A DNA stretch of 7,818 nt, taken from an uncultured Peptococcaceae bacterium. GTDB lineage: Bacteria > Bacillota > Dehalobacteriia > UBA4068 > JAAVYR01. The translations under genes were made by a program, and so were the position numbers. The DNA is taken from the NCBI GenBank assembly GCA_949739465.1, contig CATIYQ010000115.1, positions 1 through 7,818 of the forward strand. The letters are read 5' to 3'. Each line of letters starts with the position of its first letter. Position 1 is the first letter of the stretch. Of the stretch, positions 1 through 5,964 are shown one piece after another. The notes below the pieces were generated by a model. The model saw nothing but the letters and a program-made list of their open reading frames with translations. It was not told where the DNA came from and did not search any database.

Positions 1-153
1 ATAGAAACCAGCGAAAAGTTTTTTGCCTGGATATGCGGCTTTGGCAAAAAAGCAAAGATTATCTCCCCGCCATCTGTTATAGAGAAATTCCAAACATTTT
101 TAACAGATATTCAAGAACGCTATACACCAGAAATAAAAGAAGAAGAAAAGTAG
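1..153 (+). CDS. WYL-domain transcriptional regulator, C-terminal end (partial)
   Basis: An open frame runs from base 1 to a TAG stop at 151-153 and gives 50 residues; the start lies outside the window. The fragment reads FFAWICGFGKKAKIISP, then a helix with VIEKFQTFLTDIQERY and an acidic/lysine tail. This fits the last strand and helix of WYL-domain proteins, where a 'W-x-x-x-F/G' strand is followed by 'a-x-V-x-x-P' and a closing amphipathic helix. WYL proteins are usually DNA-binding regulators with an N-terminal winged helix and a ligand-sensing C-terminal part. The target and ligand cannot be told from this piece. A U-tailed hairpin follows at 179-222, so the gene ends its transcription unit here. 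The family call rests on a short segment and is moderately sure. Confidence 0.6.
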   Translation: METSEKFFAWICGFGKKAKIISPPSVIEKFQTFLTDIQERYTPEIKEEEK

Positions 154-178
154 TAAAAAAGATGTTCAAAGTAGAACC

Positions 179-222
179 AAAAGAGCAAGAGAGTAGTATG
201 TTTCTTGTTCTTTTTTCTTTTG
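179..222 (+). terminator. Intrinsic terminator after the WYL gene
   Basis: Arms 179-192 and 201-214 pair over 14 positions with two G-U wobbles around an 8-base loop. The right arm runs into a T-rich tract (211-222). It lies 25 bases after the WYL stop, so it most likely ends that transcript. Confidence 0.7.
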
Positions 223-464
223 CTTTGTATTAAATCTAATATAAAACGGTAACGGCAAATGACACCTACCCTGCAAAAGGAAACTGCCCACCTTTATGCC
301 GCTCCCCCACTATTATTTTTCAATCGCCCAAAACCTACCCCCTCTTTTGCTTTTCATCATGTCAATAGGGTATACCTCAACGCAAGAAAGAATATGATTT
401 TCAAATCATGTCAAATAAGTTATATTTTTATTTTTGATACATTTCAAAATAAATTTATATTCTA
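223..464. other. AT-rich intergenic spacer with small repeats
   Basis: No gene is supported here; the short open frames lack a ribosome binding site and have unlikely composition. The spacer holds a 16-bp palindrome, ATGATTTTCAAATCAT (394-409), and an imperfect inverted repeat around TTTTTGATACATTTCAAAA (432-450). It also holds an imperfect direct repeat, TTTTCATCATGTCAATA (351-367) against the similar 398-417. All lie just upstream of the recombinase promoter, so they could be recombinase binding sites or operators, but this is inference only. Confidence 0.45.
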
Positions 465-493
465 TTGACATATTTATTTCTTTTTGGTATCAT
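465..493 (+). promoter_or_regulatory. Sigma-A promoter of the serine recombinase
   Basis: TTGACA (465-470), a 17-base spacer and TATCAT (488-493) give a near-consensus promoter. Transcription should start near base 500, leaving a short leader with the ribosome binding site AAGGGGGAGA (511-520), seven bases before the ATG at 527. Confidence 0.75.
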
Positions 494-526
494 AACCATA
501 GAACAAAAGAAAGGGGGAGATAATAA

Positions 527-1087
527 ATGCGCATTGGCTATGTAAGATGTTCCACAGAAGAACAAAACGAAGCCAGACAGTTAAAAATGCTGGAAGAGCA
601 AAAGGTTGAAAAAATCTTTCTGGATAAAGCCAGCGGCAAAAACACCAACCGAGCGGCATTCCAAGATATGATGGCTTTTGTTCGCGCGGGGGATATGGTT
701 ATTGTAGAGAGCATTTCACGCATCGCCCGCAACACCAGGAATCTATTATCTATTGTTTCAGATTTGACAGCAAAAGAAGTAGAGTTTGTCAGCCTCAAGG
801 AAAATATTGACACCACTACCCCACAAGGGCGGTTTATGCTCACTGTTTTTGGCGCACTAGCAGAACTGGAACGAGAGAACATTTTAGAACGCCAGCGCGA
901 AGGAATTGCTATTGCCAAAGGCGAGGGTAAATATAAAGGTCGAAAACCTATCGCCGTGGAAGAAGAATTGTTCAAAGCTGTTTGCGCTCAATGGCGAGCA
1001 GGAGAAATCACTGCCACAGCAGCTATGAAAAAATTAGGCTTAAAGCCAAACACCTTTTACCGCCGCGTAAAAGAAATGCAGCTATAA
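527..1087 (+). CDS. Small serine recombinase (resolvase/invertase family)
   Basis: This 186-residue protein has the usual length and order of Tn3-resolvase/Hin-type recombinases. The N-terminal catalytic domain opens with MRIGYVRCST, placing the nucleophilic serine at Ser9 and an active-site arginine at Arg7. The SRIARNT segment supplies Arg65 and Arg68. The long dimer helix carries ALAELERENILERQREGI (about 110-127). A GRKP linker (138-141) leads to a C-terminal helix-turn-helix (about 158-182) for DNA binding. These enzymes cut both strands through a phosphoserine link and either resolve, invert or integrate DNA. All key residues are intact, so it should be active. It stands alone: no transposase, cargo gene or clear terminal repeats are visible. 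Whether it acts as resolvase, invertase or a housekeeping orphan cannot be decided. Start choice is backed by the strong ribosome binding site and promoter. Confidence 0.92.
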   Translation: MRIGYVRCSTEEQNEARQLKMLEEQKVEKIFLDKASGKNTNRAAFQDMMAFVRAGDMVIVESISRIARNTRNLLSIVSDLTAKEVEFVSLKENIDTTTPQGRFMLTVFGALAELERENILERQREGIAIAKGEGKYKGRKPIAVEEELFKAVCAQWRAGEITATAAMKKLGLKPNTFYRRVKEMQL

Positions 1088-1090
1088 AAT

Positions 1091-1118
1091 CCCGCAAACA
1101 CTAGAACCATGCGGGTTT
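1091..1118 (+). terminator. Probable weak terminator after the recombinase
   Basis: CCCGCA (1091-1096) pairs perfectly with TGCGGG (1110-1115) across a 13-base loop, starting four bases after the stop codon. Only three T follow, so the hairpin may be a weak terminator or may stabilise the mRNA end. Confidence 0.45.
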
Positions 1119-1134
1119 ACAGATAAATCAATAT

Positions 1135-1212
1135 GCCACAATGAAAGGTTACACAATTTGCCCTTTTTTGCGGAAATGAAAACACCGTTTTGCCACAAAA
1201 AATACACAATTT
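1135..1212. repeat. Imperfect direct repeat downstream of the recombinase
   Basis: Two related units lie 57 bases apart, at 1135-1159 and 1192-1212. Both begin GCCACAA and end TACACAATTT, with an A-rich centre that is four bases shorter in the second copy. A further CCACAAAAA follows at 1215-1223. The units sit between the recombinase and rubrerythrin genes and are not explained by either terminator. They may be recombinase subsites or chance AT-rich similarity. Confidence 0.4.
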
Positions 1213-1218
1213 TTCCAC

Positions 1219-1251
1219 AAAAAAAGAGAGCAGATATTCCTATCTACTCTC
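1219..1251 (-). terminator. Intrinsic terminator of the rubrerythrin gene
   Basis: Read on the minus strand, the arm 1251-1241 pairs with 1236-1226 over 11 bases with one G-U pair and a 4-base loop. Seven T follow (complement of 1225-1219). It lies 36 bases past the rubrerythrin stop. Confidence 0.85.
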
Positions 1252-1286
1252 CTATTATTTTATAATAACCTATGTAGCTGGGGTGA

Positions 1287-1835
1287 TTATTTGCCAAAGT
1301 AACGAGCGAGAAGACCAGCAAAGCCTTTGCCGTGTCTTGCTTCGTCTTTGCACATTTCATGAACGGTGTCATGGATTGCATCATAGTTTAATTCTTTTGC
1401 AAGAGTAGCCAAGTCTTTTTTACCTTGGCAAGCGCCGTGTTCAGCAGCTACACGCATTTCCAAATTTTTCTTGGTGCAAGGAGTTACCACTTCACCTAAC
1501 AATTCTGCGAATTTTGCAGCATGTTCTGCTTCTTCAAAAGCATAACGGCGATAAGCTTCAGCAATTTCAGGATAGCCTTCTCTGTCAGCTTGACGGCTCA
1601 TAGCCAAGTACATACCTACTTCTGTGCATTCGCCCATGAAGTTTGCTTGCAAACCTTCTACTACTCTTTGGTCTAAGCCTTGGGCAACGCCGATTTTATG
1701 TTCATCAGCATATACCATTTCTTCATCGTTACTTTCTACGAATTTGTCAGCGCCTGCTTGACATACAGGGCATTTTTCCGGAGCTTCGTCTCCATAGTGT
1801 ACATAACCGCAAATTTGGCAAACAAATTTTTTCAT
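1287..1835 (-). CDS. rbr: Reverse rubrerythrin (rubredoxin domain first)
   Basis: This 182-residue protein carries its rubredoxin iron site at the N-terminus: Cys6-x2-Cys9 and Cys22-Pro-x-Cys25. A ferritin-like diiron four-helix domain follows (about 50-182). Likely diiron ligands are Glu69 in FMGECTEVGMY, Glu102 and His105 in EEAEHA, Glu132 in AAEHGA, and Glu165 and His168 in DEARHG. This domain order is the reverse of classical rubrerythrin and matches the 'reverse rubrerythrins' of Clostridia, known as NAD(P)H-dependent peroxidases that reduce hydrogen peroxide, and oxygen with partner proteins, in the cytoplasm of anaerobes. The ribosome binding site AAGGAG lies about eight bases upstream of the ATG. 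The gene has its own promoter (1913-1941) and terminator, and diverges from the MATE exporter across a region with a palindrome that may control both. Electron donors are not encoded nearby. Confidence 0.93.
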   Translation of the reverse strand: MKKFVCQICGYVHYGDEAPEKCPVCQAGADKFVESNDEEMVYADEHKIGVAQGLDQRVVEGLQANFMGECTEVGMYLAMSRQADREGYPEIAEAYRRYAFEEAEHAAKFAELLGEVVTPCTKKNLEMRVAAEHGACQGKKDLATLAKELNYDAIHDTVHEMCKDEARHGKGFAGLLARYFGK

Positions 1836-1871
1836 TGCAAATTCTCCTTTTTGGTATATAATGTTATTTAC

Positions 1872-1900
1872 TCCTAATAGATTGAAAAAATTTATTAGGA
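1872..1900. promoter_or_regulatory. Palindrome in the divergent rubrerythrin/MATE region (candidate operator)
   Basis: TCCTAATA (1872-1879) and TATTAGGA (1893-1900) form a perfect inverted repeat. The inner ATT/AAT also pairs, so 11 of 12 positions are symmetric around a GAAAA centre. It covers the -35 and spacer of the rightward MATE promoter and lies just downstream of the expected rubrerythrin start near 1906. A bound protein could therefore block both genes. On the rightward strand it would also fold as a 12-bp RNA hairpin followed by ATTTTTATC, but no gene upstream on that strand would need terminating. It does not match the PerR box I know. Confidence 0.55.
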
Positions 1901-1911
1901 ATTTTTATCAT
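1882..1911 (+). promoter_or_regulatory. Probable promoter of the MATE gene
   Basis: TTGAAA (1882-1887), 18 bases and TATCAT (1906-1911) point rightward. An alternative, TTGACA (1928-1933) with TAGAAA 17 bases on, would put the start on top of the ribosome binding site and is less likely. Confidence 0.5.
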
Positions 1912-1912
1912 T

Positions 1913-1941
1913 AATATACCAGATTTTTTGACAAAAATCAA
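1913..1941 (-). promoter_or_regulatory. Promoter of the rubrerythrin gene
   Basis: On the minus strand TTGATT (complement of 1936-1941), 17 bases and TATATT (complement of 1913-1918) form a good sigma-A promoter. The start near 1906 leaves a leader of about 70 bases that contains the palindrome at 1872-1900. Confidence 0.6.
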
Positions 1942-1971
1942 GAATTTCTTTAGAAAAGGTGGTGCTTATTT

Positions 1972-3393
1972 ATGGAAAATATGACACAAACAGAAAACCG
2001 CAAAGAACGGAAACTGTCTGCCCCAGCAGCAGTAAATCTCACAGAGGGAACACCTTGGAAACAATTGATTTGGTTCACCCTACCCATGCTCATCGGTAAT
2101 GTCTTCCAGCAGCTATACAATATGGCAGACAGCATTATCGTTGGCAATTACGTTGGGAAAGACGCCCTAGGCGCGGTAGGGATCGGCTTTCCCATTATTT
2201 TTCTCACCGTCGCCTTCTTTATGGGGCTGACCATGGGTGCCAGCGTCCTCATCTCCCAGTTTTTCGGCGCAAATGACCAAAAAAACCTCAAGAAAACCAT
2301 TGATACCACTTGTGTAACACTTTTTATCACTGCGCTCCTCATAACCGCAGTGGGCTTATGCACCAGCCGTTTTATGCTGGAAATCATGCAAACGCCGGAA
2401 ACGATGTTACCACAGGCAAAGGCCTACTTAGATATTATCTTCATCGGCATGGTTGCGTCTGCCGGTTATAACACGGTTAGCGCTATTTTAAGGGGGTTAG
2501 GAGACACCAAAACCCCTCTTTACTTCCTGATTATCGCCACGGTCATCAATATCATCTTAGACCTTGTTTTCATCCTCTTATTTGACATGGGCGTGGCGGG
2601 AGCTGCTTGGGCTACCATTATCGCGCAGCTTTTTTCCTTTATCATCAGTGTAGTATATGTCAACAAATATTACGAAACCATTCACTTCAGTCTGAAAGGG
2701 ATAGAATTCGACCCACAGATTTTGAAATCCATTTTCATGATTGGTCTCCCTGCCGGCATTCAGCAAATGGTTGTTTCCGTCGGTTTTATTGTGCTGCAAA
2801 GCATGATTAACTCTTTTGGCGAAGATGTCATCTCCGGTTTCAATGCCGCCTCTAAACTGGACTCTTTTGCCATCATGCCCATTATGAATTTTGGTATGGC
2901 AATCTCTACTTTTGTGGCTCAAAACGTAGGCGCGCAAAAAACAGAACGAGTCAAAGAGGGCAGCAATGCCGCAATTCTTACTTGTGTTGTCGTGTCCGTC
3001 ATCATCAGCGCCGGGCTTTGGCTCTTTTGCGAACCGCTCCTCAAGCTATTCAATAAAGACCCCGGCGTCATAGCGGCAGGAGCAGACTACATTTACCGCG
3101 TCGTGCCTTTCTATTTCTTGTTAGGATTAACGTTTATTTATTCCGGCATTATACGGGGATATGGTGCAGCCCTCATCCCCATGCTCATCTCTGTTTTCAC
3201 ACAGATTATCATTCGTTTGCCCAGCGCTTATTACTTGGTGAAAATGATGGACTCTGCCAACGGCATTTGGTGGTCCTTCCCTGTTAGCTGGGTGTTGGGC
3301 TTCCTCCTCTGCTATGGCTACTATAAATTCGGCAGTTGGAAAAAAGCCGCTCCCGTAGGCAAACACCAACAGCCAACTATGGATATGGAATAA
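1972..3393 (+). CDS. MATE family multidrug/cation efflux transporter
   Basis: This 473-residue membrane protein has the length and twelve-helix pattern of MATE exporters, which drive drugs and organic cations out of the cell using a sodium or proton gradient. The two related halves are visible at about 26-230 and 250-450. Recognisable family segments include QLYNMADSIIVGNYVG (47-62), LRGLGDTKTP (173-182), GVAGAAWATIIAQ (207-219), AASKLDSFAIMP (292-303), FVAQNVGAQK (314-323) and IRGYGAALIPML (394-405). It resembles the MepA/DinF-like bacterial branch, but the substrate cannot be assigned. The start at 1972 is favoured by AAGGTGGTG about eight bases upstream; ATG at 1981 is a less well spaced alternative. 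The first 25 residues are charged and cytoplasmic. The gene ends at a bidirectional terminator and diverges from rubrerythrin, which may place it under the same control. Confidence 0.93.
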   Translation: MENMTQTENRKERKLSAPAAVNLTEGTPWKQLIWFTLPMLIGNVFQQLYNMADSIIVGNYVGKDALGAVGIGFPIIFLTVAFFMGLTMGASVLISQFFGANDQKNLKKTIDTTCVTLFITALLITAVGLCTSRFMLEIMQTPETMLPQAKAYLDIIFIGMVASAGYNTVSAILRGLGDTKTPLYFLIIATVINIILDLVFILLFDMGVAGAAWATIIAQLFSFIISVVYVNKYYETIHFSLKGIEFDPQILKSIFMIGLPAGIQQMVVSVGFIVLQSMINSFGEDVISGFNAASKLDSFAIMPIMNFGMAISTFVAQNVGAQKTERVKEGSNAAILTCVVVSVIISAGLWLFCEPLLKLFNKDPGVIAAGADYIYRVVPFYFLLGLTFIYSGIIRGYGAALIPMLISVFTQIIIRLPSAYYLVKMMDSANGIWWSFPVSWVLGFLLCYGYYKFGSWKKAAPVGKHQQPTMDME

Positions 3394-3410
3394 AACCTTC
3401 ATCAAACAAC

Positions 3411-3444
3411 AAAAGGCAAGGAATAATCAATTCCTTGCCTTTTT
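3411..3444. terminator. Bidirectional terminator between MATE and DUF1893 genes
   Basis: Perfect 14-bp arms (3411-3424 and 3430-3443) enclose the loop AATCA. Both ends carry A or T runs, so the hairpin can stop rightward MATE transcripts and leftward DUF1893 transcripts, whose stop codon lies 12 bases away. Confidence 0.9.
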
Positions 3445-3455
3445 ATATTACCAGA

Positions 3456-3881
3456 TTATTTCCCCTGTAAAGCGGCTAACTTCGCCTGAATCAGCTCCAC
3501 TGCTTCCTCCGGATTATCACAATACCATACGGATTCCTCCATAGGGCAGAATCCCGTATTTGTACGATTGCGAATGGCAGGCACCAGAGTATCGTAAAAG
3601 ACGGTAATCTGATGAGTCGCAAATGCGGTCAACGCTACTTCGCTAACAATCCCAGCATACACCTCACTCACACCCAAAAGCGCATAGAGCAGAGCCGCCG
3701 CCTTCCCCACTACTTTATCAGCAGCAGAAAACCCCTGCAAATCCTCTTTCTCCGTCAACAAATCCAAAAGAGGTTTTACTCCTCTGGAATAACTGGTATG
3801 AATTGTCTCTCCCTTACATAATACACAAGTATAATTTCCTTCAGCCAGTAAGTTTTTTGCTTTTTCTAAATCCTGATTCAT
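3456..3881 (-). CDS. DUF1893 (TM1506-like) protein of unknown function
   Basis: This 141-residue soluble protein matches what I recall of the DUF1893 family, whose structural representative TM1506 from Thermotoga has a cytidine-deaminase-like fold. Family-like blocks are SRGVKPLLDLL (32-42), DKVVGKAAALL (55-65) and the later NRTNTGFCPMEES (105-117). The typical zinc motif of active deaminases (H/C-A-E with P-C-x-x-C) is not seen, so deaminase activity should not be assumed. Cysteines are at 19, 22, 112 and 121. Conserved Lys, Asp, Arg and Glu in these blocks suggest a small-ligand site, which is inference. The ribosome binding site GGAG sits seven bases upstream of the ATG. The gene lies 85 bases downstream of SulP on the same strand, but a strong hairpin stands between them and no convincing own promoter is visible, so expression may depend on read-through. 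Confidence 0.75.
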   Translation of the reverse strand: MNQDLEKAKNLLAEGNYTCVLCKGETIHTSYSRGVKPLLDLLTEKEDLQGFSAADKVVGKAAALLYALLGVSEVYAGIVSEVALTAFATHQITVFYDTLVPAIRNRTNTGFCPMEESVWYCDNPEEAVELIQAKLAALQGK

Positions 3882-3915
3882 AGCCGCTCCTTTATTTACT
3901 GCATTATCTCCGCAT

Positions 3916-3955
3916 AAGCAAAAAGCAGATAATGCGCATTATCTGCTTTTTGCTT
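3916..3955 (-). terminator. 40-bp perfect palindrome, likely SulP terminator
   Basis: Bases 3916-3935 and 3936-3955 are exact reverse complements with no spacer. The palindrome starts 11 bases past the SulP stop. Its descending arm contains TGCTTTTTGCTT, so the U run lies inside the stem. It most likely ends or processes the SulP transcript. A third partial copy, GCATTATCT at 3901-3909, could pair with part of one arm instead. Confidence 0.7.
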
Positions 3956-3966
3956 TATTTCGTTCT

Positions 3967-5634
3967 TTATTTTGTTTCTTCCGTTACGCCTGCCTGTTTT
4001 TCTCCTTCAGCAGCAGGCAAATCAGCAGCGCCTGCCACAACCCCAACTGCGTCAGTCTTTTTTATTTCCCCATCACCATTGGCTTTGTTTTTGTCTTTTT
4101 TCTTTTTCTTATCCTTGGGAGACGGCGTCGTCCAAGCATATTCCTTGGCATAGGCTACTGCTTCCGGGATTTTTCCTAATGCAAGCTCACGGTCAGATTC
4201 ATCTAAGAAACCCATTTTGCAGCATTGGTCAAAGGTTTCTTCTCTTAACCCTGCAATAATCAGCTTTTTGCCCTTGGCTTTCAGTTTATCTTTGATTCTG
4301 CCCAATACCACAACGCCGGTCGCGTCGATAATCGCCGTGTTGTGCATATTGAGAAGTACAATATCCGCGCCTTTTGCTTTCTTCAAGATGGTATTAACCA
4401 AGGTATCAGAGATACCAAAGAACAACGCCCCTTCCACCGTAAAAGACTTAATCCGCTGTTCCAAACCTTCACAGTCAATTTGATATTCCTTAATATAGCT
4501 ATTACCTAAGCTGATGAGAATCATGAAGGAAGAAATCATAGTACCCACCAAAATGGCAGTGGTCAAATCCAAGAAAATCGTCAGAATGGTGGTAACAAGA
4601 ATAACCAACTGGGCTTCCTTGGACGCGGAGGACATGACATAAGATTCCTTATATTCAATCATACGAATCGCCGTTACGATTAAGATGCCGGCAAGAACTG
4701 CCATAGGAATCTGTGCCGCAATAGGACCAAAGACTACAACCAGCAAAATCAAAACAATACTGTGAACAATCCCCGTGAGCCGTCCCCGACCGCCGGCATT
4801 AACAGCCACAGCAGAACGAACCAACGCGCCGCAACCCATTAAGTTACCAAATCCTGCGGACACTAAGTTGGCAATACCCTGCCCGACCATTTCACGGTCG
4901 CTATCGTGAGAAGTATTGGTCATTTCATCAACAACCAAAGAGGAAAGCAATGTTTCAATAGCACCTAAAATAGCAAGTAACGCCCCGGTTTTCGCAATGA
5001 CCCACAAATCAAGAGCTGTAAAATCAGGAATATGGAGCTGTGGTACGATAACAGGAATCTCCCCTACCATCATATTAGCAGGCAGCCACAGCATAGAAAC
5101 AGCCGTCCCCACGACCAAAGCCACCAACGCCGCCGGCACTTTTTTCGTCACATAAGGAAGTAAAAACATAATGGCAATGACGATTAAAGCTAGGATTGGG
5201 CTATCCATGAAATGTTTATATTGTTTCACTAAAATAAGAATACCAATCCCATTGGTAAACCCAACAATGGCAGGCTGAGGAATCAAGTGAATAAATCGTC
5301 CCAGCTTAAAGACGCCAATGAGAATCTGGAAGACCGCCGCCGCTAACATACAGGCAATGAGTCCTTCTACACCCACTTTGTCATATGTATCTGCAAGTAC
5401 CACCGTCATTGCGCTGGCAGGACCGGAAATCTGCGCTTTGGTCCCCCCGAAGATAGAAGCAAAAATCCCACAGAAAATCGCCCCGTATACCCCAGCAGCA
5501 GCACCCATACCAGAAAGAACCCCATAACTCAATGCTAACGGAAGAGCTACAAATGCAACGGTAATCCCTGCAATAATATCATTTCTGACACCACGCCAAT
5601 TAATGTTTTCTAATGCGACTGGCACTAAAATCAT
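3967..5634 (-). CDS. SulP family anion transporter with STAS domain
   Basis: This 555-residue protein fits bacterial SulP (SLC26-like) permeases, which move anions such as sulfate, bicarbonate or dicarboxylates. The membrane part spans about 15-380, beginning with NDIIAGITVAFVALPLALSYG. It includes the family segment KAQISGPASAMTVVL (66-80) and the later IETLLSSLVVDEMTNTSHDSD (226-246, one block) followed by QGIANLVSAGFG. A cytoplasmic STAS domain follows (about 398-498) with DATG at 437-440, where related anti-sigma-antagonists are phosphorylated or bind partners. The last 50 residues are an unusual lysine-rich then alanine/glutamate-rich tail. No sulfate-assimilation or carboxysome gene is nearby, so the substrate is open. 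The ATG has a poorly spaced ribosome binding site (GGGGAAAGGAA directly before it); a GTG at codon 4 is a possible alternative start. Confidence 0.92.
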   Translation of the reverse strand: MILVPVALENINWRGVRNDIIAGITVAFVALPLALSYGVLSGMGAAAGVYGAIFCGIFASIFGGTKAQISGPASAMTVVLADTYDKVGVEGLIACMLAAAVFQILIGVFKLGRFIHLIPQPAIVGFTNGIGILILVKQYKHFMDSPILALIVIAIMFLLPYVTKKVPAALVALVVGTAVSMLWLPANMMVGEIPVIVPQLHIPDFTALDLWVIAKTGALLAILGAIETLLSSLVVDEMTNTSHDSDREMVGQGIANLVSAGFGNLMGCGALVRSAVAVNAGGRGRLTGIVHSIVLILLVVVFGPIAAQIPMAVLAGILIVTAIRMIEYKESYVMSSASKEAQLVILVTTILTIFLDLTTAILVGTMISSFMILISLGNSYIKEYQIDCEGLEQRIKSFTVEGALFFGISDTLVNTILKKAKGADIVLLNMHNTAIIDATGVVVLGRIKDKLKAKGKKLIIAGLREETFDQCCKMGFLDESDRELALGKIPEAVAYAKEYAWTTPSPKDKKKKKDKNKANGDGEIKKTDAVGVVAGAADLPAAEGEKQAGVTEETK

Positions 5635-5662
5635 TTCCTTTCCCCGAAAACTAATAGAGATT

Positions 5663-5691
5663 ATTATACGCTTTTTTTTTTCTGTTTTCTA
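5663..5691 (-). promoter_or_regulatory. Probable promoter of the SulP gene
   Basis: On the minus strand a perfect TATAAT (complement of 5663-5668) is preceded, after 17 bases, by TAGAAA (complement of 5686-5691). The spacer holds a run of ten A. The start near 5656 gives a leader of about 20 bases. The weak -35 box suggests help from an activator or the A-tract. Confidence 0.6.
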
Positions 5692-5706
5692 ACGATAAAA
5701 ATCTTG

Positions 5707-5776
5707 TTTTTCACCAGAATCTAAAAAAAACAAAAAGGTTATTTCAGAAAAACACGTTATTTTTCACAGAATCTAA
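5707..5776. repeat. Direct repeat upstream of the SulP promoter
   Basis: TTTTTCACCAGAATCTAA (5707-5724) recurs with one base missing as TTTTTCACAGAATCTAA (5760-5776). The copies are 53 bases apart, close to five helical turns, and lie about 50 and 105 bases upstream of the expected SulP start. They could be paired activator sites; no protein is identified. The remaining bases of 5635-5955 are AT-rich with small weak hairpins and no supported gene. Confidence 0.5.
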
Positions 5777-5907
5777 CAATATCTCCATTTTTTTCATATT
5801 AGCTTTTGTATTTCTTGTGCTTCTTGCCAAACTATCCTTTATTTTATGGTTTTCGCCTTCAAAATATTCTCAAAAGAAGAAAACTTTTTAACGATAGTAA
5901 TGCCTGT

Positions 5908-5935
5908 CACCCTTTTTGCATACAAGCATAACATA
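5908..5935 (+). promoter_or_regulatory. Sigma-K-like promoter of the cysteine-rich gene
   Basis: CACC (5908-5911), 15 bases and CATAACATA (5927-5935) match the sporulation sigma-K pattern (AC about 16 bases before CATAnnnTA). The expected start near 5942 leaves room for the ribosome binding site at 5949-5955. A sigma-A reading would use TATAGT (5934-5939), but its -35 position is CCTTTT. The motif is short and the DNA is AT-rich, so this is tentative. Confidence 0.35.
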
Positions 5936-5964
5936 TAGTAAAACAAAGAAAGGAGATGATACCC

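Noticed and set aside
265..340. CCTACCC occurring twice (265-271 and 334-340)
   Set aside because: Seven-base matches in a short C-rich stretch are expected by chance and have no matching flanks.
259..468. 69-codon open frame in the spacer before the recombinase
   Set aside because: No ribosome binding site, odd composition rich in Phe/Pro/Asn, and it runs into the recombinase promoter. It looks like chance in AT-rich DNA.
538..975. 145-codon antisense open frame within the recombinase
   Set aside because: It lies opposite a gene with intact catalytic motifs, is serine-rich as antisense frames often are, and matches no family.
1928..1956. TTGACA-17-TAGAAA as the MATE promoter
   Set aside because: It would start transcription at the ribosome binding site; the 1882-1911 promoter leaves a normal leader.
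3901..3932. Promoter for DUF1893 using GATAAT (complement of 3903-3908)
   Set aside because: No acceptable -35 box is found 16-18 bases upstream, and the region is constrained by the palindrome.
5956..5964. Upstream ATG for the cysteine-rich protein
   Set aside because: It directly abuts AGGAG, leaving no spacing for initiation; ATG 5965 is correctly spaced.
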